From: Zygnema cylindricum
Taxonomy: Eukaryota > Streptophyta > Zygnematophyceae > Zygnematales > Zygnemataceae
Length of the DNA: 64,000 bases
NCBI GenBank assembly: GCA_037447655.1
Contig: JBBHKE010000879.1
Location: forward strand, 506,596-570,595
Direction of reading: 5' to 3'
The translations under genes and the position numbers were made by a program. A model generated the notes under the pieces. It worked only from the letters and a program-made list of their open reading frames with translations. It was not told where the DNA came from and searched no databases. Positions 31,150-43,530 of the stretch are shown one piece after another (positions within the stretch are counted from its first letter, which is position 1; every line of letters begins with the position of its first letter).

Positions 31150-31499
31150 AACTCTCTATGGTTTTCTTTCCACTAAAGACTCAAATCTGATCAAACTGTG
31201 TGTCAGGTGTCATCGTTACTTAGCTGTCCCAACATTGGTCTCTTGTTAAGAGTTTCATTAGAAGGATTGTTCAAATTATAGAGTGTAGTTAGCATCATAA
31301 TAAATTCAGCTATCCTAGCCTTTCCATTATTAGCTTGCCCTCCAGAGTTAACTCTTTAACCTATTGATCTGGTGGACTCAATTGAGGACTTTCAGCTAGT
31401 TTTTTCCGTTTCCCACCTCCTAGGCTTCTTGTTCAGTTATGTATAATGCAATATCTTACTTAAAACCTTTATTGACCTAAATTGTTTTAAGAGATCTTT

Positions 31500-32438
31500 T
31501 ATCTGTACAGTTCTTAGAGTAATGATTTGGACCTCCACATTTAAAACAAGTGATTTTCTTCTTCGGTGTTGTGCATTATCTGCTGAAATTACCCTCCATT
31601 CTACAGTTATAACAGTTAATTTTCTTCAGTTGTGCACATTCAGATGCCCTATGACCTCTTTTCTGACAAATAGTGCACGTGGGAATGGTAAAATTAGGTT
31701 TTTGAGTACTAATGTTCGGTTTATGACTCTTAATGTAGCCCCCTTTATTCTAAAATTTATTTCCTGCATTAACACTCTGTCCACCCCTCTGATTTCCCGT
31801 GAAGATATTCTGCCAATTAACTAAACCTGCATTCAAACCTTCTTCCTCAAAGTCATCCTCACCCCACTATGATACTTCAGTGAAGTTTCCCTAGAGTGAT
31901 CGAGTTTCACCATTATACCCCAACTAATCCTCTAATTCCAAAGACTTATCTTGTAATTCCTTTTAATTAATAATTTTTTGATGTTTCAATTCTGATTTCA
32001 GTATAGGATTCAGATAGTTCAAAAATGCAACCTAGCTATTTCATCAGTCAAACCTATGACCTAAATGGTAGATGAGTCAAATTCCACAATATAATCTTTC
32101 ACAGATCCAGTTTGCTTACAGTTGTACCACTTTTCTTCCATTCTAGATTTATCAGTGACAGACAAAAAACGCGATTTGATTGCGGTTTTAAAAGCTTCCT
32201 AATTAGCATAATCAAGAATTAAATTAGACCTCTTCTGAGTGTAATACCAAATCTGAGCATCACCATTCAAACAGCTTACAGCAAAAAAAGTGTAATCATC
32301 ACGATCGCAGTTCCTAGATTCCAAATAATACTCCTTATAAAAAAACCAAGCATCGAACTCCTCAATCTTCTAACCATCAAAAGATGGTGCATCACTTATA
32401 GACAATTGCAGGTTTCTTATTTTTTAGGTCTATCAGAT
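31500..32438 (-). pseudogene. gag of the chromodomain-type element: capsid and triple zinc knuckle
   Basis: The - strand gives LSISDAPSFDG, KIEEFDAWFFYKEYYLESR and LNGDAQIWYY (capsid, 32400-32230). At 31680-31510 come three zinc knuckles: CTICQKRGHRASEC, then CYNCRMEGNFSR with His changed to Asn and the last Cys lost to a stop, then CFKCGGPNHYSKNC. Stops are frequent. The N-terminal part lies at 38403-38560, across the insertion. Confidence 0.75.
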
Positions 32439-34258
32439 TGTCATGCATGTGTCTAATTTAACCAACAAGCATGCAACCCAACCAGCTGTGCAGCAGAAAA
32501 AGTGGAATAGACAACGAGCAATGCAAATCCCAAAGCAAAAAAAATTATGATACAAAGCAAAAATAAATTTGACAATGTGAAAAAGAAATAACATGTGAAA
32601 AAGATAAAAAGTGGAAGGTGAGTGGGAAGCCGAAAGAGATCCTGAGTAGCTACTAAGCTCCACGGTCTGGGCGTATTCCTTACAGGAGTTAGGTCTAAGA
32701 TTTCGAATAAAGAAAAAAAAACTAGAAAAATGCAAGAAAACAACAATAAAAATCTGCGGGGAATTTAAGATCACCAGATCTTGCACTTTGATTGCAGAAA
32801 ATTATAACAAAAAAACAAGCAATGAAAATATGTAGAGAATCCGAAATAAACGAATATTAACAACCAAGTAAAAATAGCAACAAAAAAATACAAGGAAGCA
32901 ACGTTAAAAATCTGCACAAAATTCAAGAAAACTGAATTTTTGACACAGTCATAACCAATTGCAGAAAAATGGTAAAAGAAAACAAACATTTGGAAGCTAT
33001 AGAGAATCCGAGATAACAAGATTCTAATAAACCACAAGCAAACTCCAATCGAGGCACCAAAAATTAGACAACAAAAAGTCCAACTACAAGTCATAAAATG
33101 CATACACAAAGGTTCACAAAACAACATGAGAAAGAAAGAAGAATTCTCACTAAAAGAGGTTGTTGAAAAGAAACCGTGCGTACTCTGGCCAAAACCGAGT
33201 GAATTAACTCGTAAGGCTTATAATGAAAGTGTAATGAAGAAAGAGAAAAGCCAAGTTTTAAAAAAAACTAAGGCAGAAAAAGCCTTGCAAAGAAAAAACT
33301 AACAATTTGACTACAGAAAAAAGACAAGGGGAAAAGACAGAAAGATCTAAGTCCTCTTCGACCAATTCCTGTACTCTCAAATTATGAGAGTACAAAATTA
33401 ACGCAATCACCTAAGTACTAACGAAATAGCCAAAGTACTAATTCGTGACATTTGCTAACTAACCTATCATGTGAGAGCATTTCACTGTATAATTTGTGAC
33501 TAGTTTCGTTTTTGGCCAATAAGCGATTTGAAGCATATGTCTACGTTACAAAATTCACAATCCGAGGATTAAAACCCTTCCTAACTACATGTATACGTGA
33601 ACCTACATGGGTTTTCGACTTCAATGTAAACCAAAATCGAAGCGCTAAGAAACGGTTTGTGTACACACGATTCGTATGTTGCAAAATTCCAACTGAATTG
33701 AAAGTACAAGCGAAAATAAAAGTACAAATGTAATATTGCGGAGGTCCATACATCTTGTTTCGTACGACCTCCAAACAATATCCGCGTACGCCATTCGCAT
33801 CGTGCACCTTCAAAGCGCATACCTACGCACGAAATGAAACACAACGCACTAAATTAGTATTCATTCCACTAGACGCGTACCCGAATCGCGTCCACGCCAC
33901 AAATAAATGCACCAACGATATGAAATTAGTGACCATGGGAAAATAGTGCGTGTAAACTAAACCACACGTGTAAACAAAAATCATGCTTGCGTTCCAAAAT
34001 CTTGCGTGCTTGTGGGAAAATCGTGCGTGCGACTAATCGATACCCTGGGGCATGACAACTGTTGTGCATGTGTCTAATTTTACCAACAAGCATTTGACTG
34101 AACCAGCTTTGTAGCAGAAAAGGTGGAATAGAGAACAAGCAATGCAAATCTTAAAGCGAAAAAAAAAAATTCAAAGCAAAAATGAATATGACAATGTGAA
34201 AAAGAAATAACAGGTGGAAAGGATAAAAAGTGGAAGGTGAGTGGGAAGCCGAGAGAGA
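32439..34258 (-). repeat. LTR blocks S-M-E-S of gypsy copy B
   Basis: S is 32439-32640 and recurs at 34062-34258. E is ~33372-34057 and recurs at 37718-38402. M (~32645-33371) recurs at 42147-42850. Between E and the second S the sequence reads GCATGACA, AC, TGTTGTGC: an end-like CA and start-like TG separated by two bases. The true LTR limits are therefore ambiguous (S-M-E, 1619 bp, or M-E-S, ~1614 bp). Confidence 0.65.
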
Positions 34259-34282
34259 TCCATTTATTCCCCCCCCAGCTCT

Positions 34283-34579
34283 TTAGCCTGCGGAGGAGCT
34301 GGCCAACACAATCGGAAGCCCGCGAAAATGCGCATCAGAAGTCTCCTCAGTAATGAGTAGCCATTTGGAATCTAGGTCTTGCGAAAAATCCTGCAAATAA
34401 TGTGAAGCACCCATCTTGGCATGCTCTTTAATAGCCATGTAATCTGCACCCTGTGAACTCAATATCCTATTAGAAGCCATCTTGACAATCTTGAGAATGC
34501 TTAGAGAGATGTTAGTATCAAATGTGGTTATACAAGCATAAACCGAAAGTGTTGTCGCTGAATGAGCCATGATACGCAT
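34283..34579 (-). pseudogene. Integrase tail of gypsy copy B, PHD finger absent
   Basis: Reads TLSVYACITTFDTNISLSIL, then REHxK-type IKEHAKMGASHYLQDFSQDL, matching copy D (LRIIEVD...REHSENFALCYLPDLSQDM). Where copy D has CIFC...PHD, this copy jumps from TEETSDAH to RGLPIVLASSSAG, the sequence that follows the PHD finger in copy D. The finger is therefore deleted or was never present. Confidence 0.6.
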
Positions 34580-34696
34580 GGGCTTCCGTGCCGAAATAAA
34601 AGAAAGACAAATCTTCCGCTAAGGAAACAGATTGGGTCTGTAACAGAATGTTTGGTCATGCATATCTACACCGCCACTGACCCGAAATATAACGTC

Positions 34697-34945
34697 TTAG
34701 CTAACCAAACATTCGTAATCCTTGCACTTAGTAATTAATGCATGAGAGGAAATTTCAGAAAATTCAATTTCGGTTTCTGTTTGAAACCGAAATTCAAAGG
34801 GGTCTTTAGTGATTCTAAGGACAAGCTCTGTAGTGCCAGCTGAAGTTAGTAAACGTGTGGTTGTGGGCTGCAGCTTGTCTGCCGTGAGGCCAAGCTTTAA
34901 CGCAAATCCGGATTCTAAGATCACGGGTTTGGCTCCGGTGTCCAT
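34697..34945 (-). pseudogene. Aspartic protease of gypsy copy B
   Basis: Reads MDTGAKPVILESGFALKLGL: DTGA active site intact, followed by TRLLTSAGTTELVLRITKDP. Retropepsin-like. It opens directly into the integrase tail region downstream, a large internal deletion shared with copy A. Confidence 0.7.
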
Positions 34946-35625
34946 GAAAAGAAGGGAAGGTGCGACACCATTGATTGTGAATGAATGTCAACTGTTATCA
35001 AGAAGTTGATGTGGGGATCTAATGTACGACGTTTGTCCGCCGAAATTGGCTGGACTGTAGACATATTGCGATTTAGCTACAACGCGCGTAAAACAGCGGT
35101 TGTACTTACCTCACCCAAAGTAGGAGAAACCTTGGGCACGTCCTCGATCATAGAAGATATGATGCTCAACCGTTCTTTAAACGCGATAGGCATCTTAGAT
35201 TGTATTATCCAAGATTGTAACTGCTTCAGCTAAAATAGCCGAAGTCGTTTCCAAAAAAAAGGAGAGAGTTTATTTCTCGAAAGATAAGAGGATTCGACAA
35301 TTTGTTAGTTTTCCAACTCGATTATGATCTGGCGGGACTTGGATAAACGTGGCTGCTCATTGTTGGACGGTAAAATCCCGAAGGGTTCGACCGGCCAACG
35401 TTAGTATATGAACAATCGTTCGGGCCATTCCCGTAAACATCGGTTTCATTTCCGCCATGAAGGCGGCGAACTGTTCCTTCATCATAGCTGTCATAGTAGC
35501 CTGCAACTCTATCTTTTCTCTCTCACTACAGGAAATTTTAGGAGGAGTAGATTTTTCTCGATTTCTTTATGCGGAGTGACCAACTTGGCGAAACGGGCGA
35601 GAATACCCCCATTCTTGATTTAATT

Positions 35626-36398
35626 CTAATATGAGAACTGTGGGTTTCTAATATGGCATCGATGGGCATAATCTCCCATCTGCTGATAGCGAGGGCATGT
35701 GGCCATCTTATCCAGACACATGCGAGCCTCAAGCGCTGTTTCCCCGCAATGAAAACATAGTCTGTTTTTAGGGTTAAACGGTGGAGCTCCCATAGCAAGC
35801 ACCTTCAGAATCCTATTGTTAGGCCATGGGTTGCTTGGTGGGGGAAGTGAGGAAGCAACTTCTGATCGATCATGAGCTTCCCACCAACACGACTGCATCT
35901 CATATTCAACCATAATTGGGCGGCCTGGTCAAAGGAAAATTTCAAGCCGTATGTCTACGTAAGATGACTTTGGATAAATCGTTTTGAGAGATCAGAAAAC
36001 TGTCCAACAAATTTTTGGACAGCTTCCGCATCGGACATTATGTCTGATAAGGCTTCTCGTAGCGTCTCCATAGGGGCACGTAAAGCGAAGGCGGTTTCAC
36101 CTGGTTTACGTTCGAAATTCATCAGTTCTTTCACTAGATCTAGATTTTGCATTCGATACTCCGCTTCTAGGAGATTGAAAATGACAGCAAGGGGATCTTG
36201 CAATGGAATCGTCATCTCTAATCGTGTTGGGACAGCAGCACGTGCAGTCACATCATATTGCCGAGGAATTTCCGAGAGAGCGAGAACTAGGACATTACCT
36301 TGGGGATCCAAGACCTCGAGAAAAACAGCCTGAAACGGGATATCCACTTGTCGTATGACCTCTGGTGTGCCAACGAAAAGTAGGGAAAATTCTGTCAT
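35626..36398 (-). pseudogene. gag of gypsy copy B: capsid and zinc knuckles
   Basis: The capsid part (36398-35955, MTEFSLLFVGTPEV ... RLEMTIPLQDPLAVIFNLLE ... AEYRMQNLDLVKELMNFERK) is one open frame. Then (35798-35626 in shifted frames) CFHCGETALEARMC and CPRYQQMGDYAHRC are two zinc knuckles, each with one or two ligand changes. This is the best preserved gag of the family here. Confidence 0.75.
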
Positions 36399-37717
36399 CG
36401 CGAGTATACTATTATACTTGCGGGAATATAGGGTGAGAGCCGAACCTCTGAGGTACCGACCAAAGAGAGAGAATGCTTCACGAATATCAAATTGATCTTG
36501 ATGCGAACAAATAATAGATTGACATCACTTCGTAACGGACAGATGATGTTCTCGATACCGGAACCGAAGTTATGAGAAAATTAAATATAATTGCTAGATC
36601 GATTTGGTCTACAAGTGATGGGCGAAAGCTACACCACTACGAGTAGACTCGAAACGGAAATTAAAATTGTGTCAATCAGTGGACATAAAACGAAGAGGGA
36701 AACAACGACGAGATAATAAACACGATCTACACGAAATGCAACAAATAAGTAATCAAGCCACACATATGAATCAAACCAATAAGTCAGTATCAAGGTTACG
36801 ATGACCCGATCTACCAAAAAGCTGTGTTATCGAAACCTTCTACCCTGCAAACAAGTGGGCAAGGTCGGTGGGCCAGATCTATAAATGCATAAAAAATGCT
36901 AAACAAGCACCCGCAGATGCATATCTAAAGCTCCAAAGGCATAAAATAATTTTATTCACGACCACCAACGGCCAGATCTAACTAGAAAATTCCACACCAA
37001 TTATACAACAAAAAAAACACCAGGCCACTCACAGCAAGATGGCAAGCATAAAAAGCGCGGACAATGCAAATGTTCAATACAATTGGGTCTGATTGCCCCA
37101 ATCCATTCACATACCCTCTAAACGTTCAACAAACTATACTATCACGCGCCTACACCCACAAAGAATCATAATACTTACACAACACCTTAATAATCTGGTG
37201 ATTATCAAAGGTGAGCCACAGCTCGGCTTTGCAGAGCGCCAAAGTGTGAATCCGCTCCCAAAGTTTCCTCCAAAAAGAGTCTCCTCCGAATGTCCTTAGG
37301 TGCGTGTAGGAATCCACCTAGTGAATATTCACACCCCAAGAAAGAAGAAAAGAAAAATACGGGAACAAAGAAATGAAAGGACGATAAACTTGGAAGTGAG
37401 ATAGAGTTAGGGAAAATGAGCTGCCCAAACCCTAGGTTTTGGGCCAACCTTAGGCTTGAAGGAACCTTGATTCTGTAGAAAACCCTAATTTTGAAAGAAA
37501 AACCCTAATTTGACAACAAAAACTGAATTGTCAAAAAATATAGATGTAAATCTGCTGGAAAGAAATAGAATACGTTAAGGTAAGAAAGAAACTCTTGAAA
37601 AAATAAATTGGAAAATCAACTAAAAGTATTTTAAATGTGTAAATTTTAGATATATATCAATTTTTATAATTTTTCTTTCAAAGGAAAAACTGAAAAAGAA
37701 ACTTCGACCGATTTCTC
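36399..37717 (-). other. 5' leader of gypsy copy B; no gene recognised
   Basis: No ORF with recognisable motifs. It does not match the M block found in the left LTR group. No primer-binding site recognised with confidence. Confidence 0.4.
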
Positions 37718-38402
37718 TACTCTCAAATTAAAAGAGTAAAAAACTAACGCAATCGCCTAAGTACTAACGAAATAGCCAAAGTACTAATTCTTGACATTTG
37801 CTAACTAACCTATCATGTGAGAGTATTTCCCTGTACAATTTGTGACTAGTTTCGGTTTTGGCTAATAAGCGACTAGAACCATATGCCTACATTACAAAAT
37901 TCACAATCCGCGGATTAAAACCCTTCATAACTACATGTATGCGTAAACCTAAATGGGTTCACGACTTCAACGTGAACTACAAATCGAAGCACCAAGAAAC
38001 GTTTCGTGTACACACGATTCGTACGTCGCAAAATTCCAACTGAAATAAAAGTAGAAGCGAAAATAAAAGTATAAATGTAATATTGCATGGTTCATACATC
38101 TTGTTTCGTACGACCTCCAAACAATATCCGCGTACGCTATTCGAATCGTGCACGTTCAAAGCGCGTACATACGGACGAAATAAATAAAACGCACTAAATT
38201 AGTATTCATTCCACTAGACGCGTACGCGAATCGCGTCCACGCCACAAATAAATGCATCAACGATATAAAATTAGTGACCATGGGAAAATGGTGCGTGCAA
38301 ACTAAACCACACGTGTAAACAAAAATCATGCTTGCGTTCCAAAATCGTGCGTGCCTACGGGAAAACCGTGCGTGCGACTAACCGATACCATGAGGCATGA
38401 CA

Positions 38403-39440
38403 AGATCATCCTCTCTAAAATTGATTTTTTTTTTACTACTCTCACATTTTTGGTCATTAATGTCATTATTGGTCTGAATTAAGTTAATGAGCTCATCCAA
38501 TTTCTCATTTTGAAACATTATCATTTTCCTTAACAACTTTCAATTCACTTTTCAATTGGGAAATTGTTTAATCCACAACAACAACATGATTATTAAATCT
38601 TTTTACCAATTTCACAGTACGTTTCTTTAAAACATTCAAAGAATTTTCCATTTAACGTTTCCATGCAGAATTTGCTATTATCACAAAAATGAAATTGAGT
38701 AAAAAAAAATATAAAATATAATTTCCCAAAAAAAATTGCTACAGGTTTGAAATCCTCTGATTGCTTCAATCCGAGACTTCTTCTCCTTAACAAATCCTTT
38801 AAAATAGATCAAAATCTAAGAAATCAATAAGTCATTGAAAGTAAGTGCAAATTCAATTCTTCAATTTCCCAATCATTGATGCAAAATGGTAAGAATTTCC
38901 CCACAAATTTTGAAACTGCAAAATTGAAAGTTATTAAAGGTGAAGTTCAACCATAAATTTTGCAACAACAAAATTGAAAAGCTCTCAAAGGTAACAATTT
39001 AGGGTTTGAAAAGTTTAAAGTCATTTCTGCACTCATTTGCTTTTGAAGTAATAAAGTGCTCCACTTTCCTTTTCCACTATTAGCAAATTTTCCATTCCCC
39101 ACTACATCAAGATCTTTTGTTCTCTAATCTTCACATCGTCACCCTTCATGATTTGAAGCCCTCCCTCTACACATAAATCATTGCTTTAGAAAGCAAGTTC
39201 GTTTGGCCTCTTGGTAATTGGAGTGAATTTCAGCGATGCCTTCATTGCCCACCCCGCCTTAGTCTTTAAGCCTAGAGCACGCCCAACATCTAACCAGCGG
39301 CCGCTGGGAATGTGATCACTCAGTTTCCCTCCAACCCACTACCCCTTCACCTTGTGGTTCTACCGACAGAGGTTAGAGCACCCTCATCGGTCACGGCAGT
39401 CGATATTCGAGTGAGTAAACTTCTCTTTGGTTTCTAACCA
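38403..39440 (-). pseudogene. gag N-terminus and leader of the chromodomain-type element
   Basis: Immediately outside the insertion, the - strand reads MFQNEKLDELINLIQTNNDI and NDQKCESSKKKINFREDD, a coiled-coil-like gag N-terminus open up to the insertion point. Upstream to 39440 is leader DNA ending at the primer-binding site. Confidence 0.65.
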
Positions 39441-39456
39441 AAGCTCCGATACCATA

Positions 39457-40426
39457 TGTATTAGGATTTCTAACCTCTCAAAAAATCCCATTACTCCAAT
39501 CAATTTCAACCACACATTCGACAAATTGGAAAATACACATCCACATTGGAAAACACTCACATAAGGATAAACTTTAAATTAAAAAAAGCTTTTGTCCACA
39601 TAACATTATCTTCGTGTCTTGCCCTCGTGGCTCAACCTTTGTAATTAAAGTGTTTTCCTGTACTCTCCACTCTTAATAAATTATATCTCTTAACTACTAA
39701 AACACTACTAAGTTTGTAAGAGATCTCAATGCCAAAATGCGAATGCTCCAATTTGGTTTTAATCGCTCAAGACGAAGATTACTCAAAATTTCCACAAATT
39801 TTTCCAAAAGAAAATATGTTTACTCTCCTCTTAAACTTCACTATTTATTTATCATCGCCTTGGACTTGCCAAGCTTGAGTCTACGCTCCGTTTGTACATG
39901 CTTTTACCCGGGCCAATCATATATTAGCTAGGACTCGAACTGACTAATGCAAAAACGTGCGAAATCTCTCACTAACTACTTAGCACATAACTAACCAATC
40001 AAACGCTACGTTTCACTACGTAACATTTACGTGCACAATTGCGCGCCAAACGAAACGCGACTTTGCACGACCGTGCGTCACAAATTTCGCACGCGAAACT
40101 TTCTTCAAAATTCCTTTAAATGAAAGTGACGTTTCGTACTAAAAATTGTACGAAACGTACCACCGTGCATACTAAACATTTCATTAGAACTTTATAAAAT
40201 GTGCACACAAAATTTCGGTACTTATTTGACCCTTAACCTGTTTGAATGATTCCCGCTTGTTATTTAGACCGTGCTCTGTTGCCTAAATACACCCATCGCT
40301 ATAACTTTTGATATATAACCCCAAATCCCGTAATTCTTTCACGGACGTGTACCAAATTTAAGACTCTATAATCACAACGCCTAAATACCCCTTTACGAAC
40401 AAGTTCAATCCGCTATTACTGTTACA
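39457..40426 (-). repeat. 5' LTR of the chromodomain-type gypsy element
   Basis: Pairs with 26697-27666. TGTATTAGGATTTC at the low end; GTTACA at the high end. The primer-binding site is directly adjacent at 39441-39454. Confidence 0.85.
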
Positions 40427-41047
40427 TTAGTACTTAACGTGAATCGGATTTTTTTGGAGGAAGTAAAATTTGGAGAGTTCTCAAAAATAGAATTCGCCCG
40501 GTCATAAATAATCGTGAATAGTACCATAACTCAACACTAAAGCAATTAGTATCCTACTATGGTATGCGTATCAACGTTATGCTTCGCCATATCACACTCT
40601 AAAACAGTGAAGATTTTAGGTTATAATTTGTGCAATATTAATATATTAAATATATATTTTGTTTTTCTAGGTCTTTTGAATGATTGAATTTAGGAAAAAA
40701 AAAATACTAAATCTAACACAAATAAAACACTAAATAGAAAGCAAATGAAGTTGCAAGGAAAAAAAAAAGATAAAAAATGTTGGGGAAAAAATCAAGATAC
40801 AAAATTAACCCTAAAATACCATAATTCTGCAGATTAACCATAATTTTGCAAATTATTTCCTAAATCTGACACCTATTTAGACCTAAATCTGGAGACCATA
40901 AATAAAGTTGCAGCAAGATAAAATATTAGGATTTAAAGAAAGAAAGAAGTAAACAAAAACAAAATGGTTTTTTTATTTAAATAAAATTGGTATTTTTAAT
41001 AATTTATTTTAAAATTAAAACTTTTGAAAATATTCATTTAGACAAGA
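40427..41047. other. No recognised feature
   Basis: AT-rich DNA between the gypsy LTR and the next LTR block; possibly the displaced leader of gypsy copy A. Confidence 0.4.
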
Positions 41048-42140
41048 ATGCTAAGCCAAAAGATAGCCAACTGGCTCTCTAGTATTTATCACATTCCCTA
41101 CAAAATTTATTTCGGCGTGACAGCAAAGCAAAAAATATTGTAACCGAAAAAACAGAAAATCCAAATTCAGCCAAATATACACTCTTTCATAATCAATCGA
41201 AGCACAAGCAAAACACACAGATAACCAAACAGTTAAGCTGCTCGAGAAAAGCACAACAAGGTCTACATATGCTATCCACCAATCTCTAATCCCGCAATTT
41301 CATAATACAACAAAGTTTGGAGAGAAACCTCGTCATACTCTATCTAGCGTTTACAACTAACTAAGAAAAAAAAAACACAAGAAATCGGTTAGAGTGAGCA
41401 AGAGAAAAACTCAACCGCCAAAAAAAAATTCTTGTCCAAAAGCCAAATTCTCTAAGTTTCAAAATTGGCCTAAGTAGGGACTAAGCTATGCCTAAAGCGA
41501 AACTAGCCTAAGTCTAGCATAGTCTACATGAACGAAACTATTTAAGATGTTAGACTACAAGCAGCTAAAATCGTATGCCGTACGCCTAACAAAATCCATC
41601 CTCCAAAGGTAAAAACCCTTTGTTATTACAAGTGTGCGTGAAATCTACATGGTTCACGATTTAAATGAATGAAAGGTATTGAAACGTTGATAGTAGTCTG
41701 AAAAATCGCACTTCATCGCCAAACGATAGTTCGCGTCCATAGTCCAAAAATGTGTATTCAAATACGAAACATATAGCACGAAATTATTACTATTTAATTA
41801 GACGTGTAAATAAATAAACGCGAATAAAATCGCACATGGAAACAAAAATCAATCGTGCATGCCAAAATCGTGCCTGCGTATATAATATCGTGAGTGCGTG
41901 GAAAATATCATGAATGCTTGGATAATGTCGTGCATGCTACCAATTACACCAAGAAGTATACAACCGAACAAGCTATACACAAAATATAGAACAACCGATC
42001 AATAAATATCCAAAAGCAAAAAAATTATAATACAAATCAAAAATAAATATATCAATGTGTAAAATACAACACAATTTGAAATGATAAAAAATAGAAGGTG
42101 AGTGGGAAATAGAAATAAATATCCATTTATTTCTAACCCG
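41048..42140 (-). repeat. LTR block matching 22669-23848
   Basis: TGCTAAGCCAAAAG start, then AACAGTTAAGCTGC, AAGTGTGCGTG and the ATCGTGCCTGCG-like run, ending in an S block at ~41945-42140. It would be the partner LTR of gypsy copy A, with the chromodomain-type element lying between them. Confidence 0.6.
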
Positions 42141-42146
42141 ATGGGT

Positions 42147-43530
42147 AGCCACTAGGCTCAACATTCTAGGCTTATTCGTTGCAAAAGTTAAGTTTAGATT
42201 TTGAATAAAAAAACAAAACCAAAAAAATGCAAGAAAACAACAATGAAAATCCGCGAAGGATTTGAGATAACTAGGTCTAGGAACGGCGATGGTAGAAAAG
42301 TACAACAAAAAAACAAATAACAAAAATAAAATCGTAAACTAGCAATATGAAAATAAAAAAATGAAATAATAGAAATCTGCAAAACATTGGAGATACTAGG
42401 ATTTCGTCACACTAATAATTGATTGCGAAAAAGGCAAACAAAAAATCAAGCAATGAAGACAAAGGAAATGTGAAGAGAATCCAAGATAACAAGATTCTAA
42501 CAAACCACTAATAAATTTAAAAAAAAACAACATAAATTACACCACAAAAAGCCAAACCCTAATCAAAAAAGGCATCCACAAGGTTCAAAAACAACTTAGG
42601 AAAATCTGCAGAATCTAGACTAAAAAAAGTGAATGAAGGAAAAAACGTGCGGTCTTTGGCGGAAACCAAGTGAATTAAATTGTGGGACTTACAAGAAAAG
42701 TATAGTAAAGAAAAAAAAAAACTAAACACTTAACAAACTAACGTAAAAAAAACATTGCAAAAAATCATTAAGAATTTGACTAAGGAAAAAGACAAAGGAA
42801 AAAAACAGAAAAATATAAGTAATTTTCGACTATTTTTTGTACTCTCAAATTATAAGAGTACAAACCTAACGCAATCGCCTAAGAACAAAAAAAAAAAGCA
42901 ACGTACTAATTCCTCACATTTGCTAACTAACCAATAGCGTAGAAATATTCAAATGTACGATTTGACCTAGATTATGTCATGGCCAATAAGCGACCAAAAC
43001 CATATTGTTCGTTACAAAATTCACAATCCGCGAATTAAAATCCTTCCTATATACATAAAAATGCATAAACGTTCATGGGTTCATCACTTAAATTACAACA
43101 AATCACACGTCGCCAACATTTCAAAATCCCACATTGCTTCGCCAATGTTTGGAAATCATACGACGCGTCACCAACATTTTAAAACCATAAGTCGCGCCAC
43201 CAACGTTTTAAAATCATGCGACGCGTAATTAATATCTTGAAATCATATATCGCAACACGCCAAAATCTGCGACAAAAAATTAAAGTACGGACGTTGTCCC
43301 TCAAGCGAATATGTATATCCATGTTACTCGCGAAATTCTTGGTGTCACTTCAATCACCGTATACAATAATAATTGCGTCTACACACAATATGTACCTGAA
43401 ACATAATTAGTGTGGCTGCAACAAGTAATATTCATACAAACGACTTAAAATAAAATATCGACACGATGCGGCGTGACAGGTGTTGTGCAAGCGACGAATC
43501 ACACCAAAAAGCACGCAACACTACCAATGA
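42147..43530 (-). repeat. LTR blocks M-E plus truncated S (PHD-type gypsy)
   Basis: TGGGTAGCCACTAGGCTC matches TGAGTAGCTACTAAGCTC at 32645. The E block starts near 42840. The end, GCGTGACA, GG, TGTTGTGCAAGC at 43471-43493, repeats the CA-two bases-TG junction seen at 34057. Only ~50 bp of S follow before gag of copy C. Confidence 0.6.
43105..43260. repeat. ~31-bp imperfect tandem repeat in the E block
   Basis: About five units related to CGACGCGTCACCAACATTTT, each followed by AAAACCAT-like bases. Not seen in the other E blocks, so the array expanded in this copy. Confidence 0.7.

Larger units (their letters stand above)
32439..38402 (-). mobile_element. PHD-type gypsy copy B, inserted into the gag of the chromodomain-type element
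   Basis: The ends are TGTCATGC (32439) and GCATGACA (38402), flanked by AGAT on both sides (32435-32438 and 38403-38406). Taking one AGAT across the gap joins the two flanks into a single open stretch of gag codons, confirming the boundaries. Inside, on the - strand, are gag (36398-35626), a protease with DTGA (34945-34697) and an integrase tail (34579-34283), but no RT, RNase H or integrase core. Blocks of LTR sequence occur as S-M-E-S at 32439-34258 and E at 37718-38402. A polypurine tract (- strand GGGGGGGGAATAAATGG) lies at 34260-34276. Confidence 0.75.
26697..40426 (-). mobile_element. Chromodomain-type Ty3/gypsy element (13.7 kb), interrupted in gag
   Basis: Two LTRs of about 970 bp each (26697-27666 and 39457-40426) end TG...CA. 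A primer-binding site lies just inside the upper LTR (39441-39454; on the - strand TGGTATCGGAGC, one mismatch from the initiator-Met type). A polypurine tract (AAAGAGGGGATGA on the - strand, near 27667-27680) sits inside the lower LTR. Coding order on the - strand is gag, protease, RT, RNase H, integrase and chromodomain remnant, the order of Ty3/gypsy. Gag is split by a ~6-kb insertion (32439-38402). Stops and frameshifts inactivate every domain. No clear 5-bp TSD: CTAGT and TTAGT next to the ends agree at 4 of 5. Confidence 0.85.

Noticed and set aside
33541-33946. ORFs of 60-90 codons on both strands in the E block, partly repeated at 37858-38159
   Set aside because: They follow the LTR block wherever it occurs and have no coding pattern.
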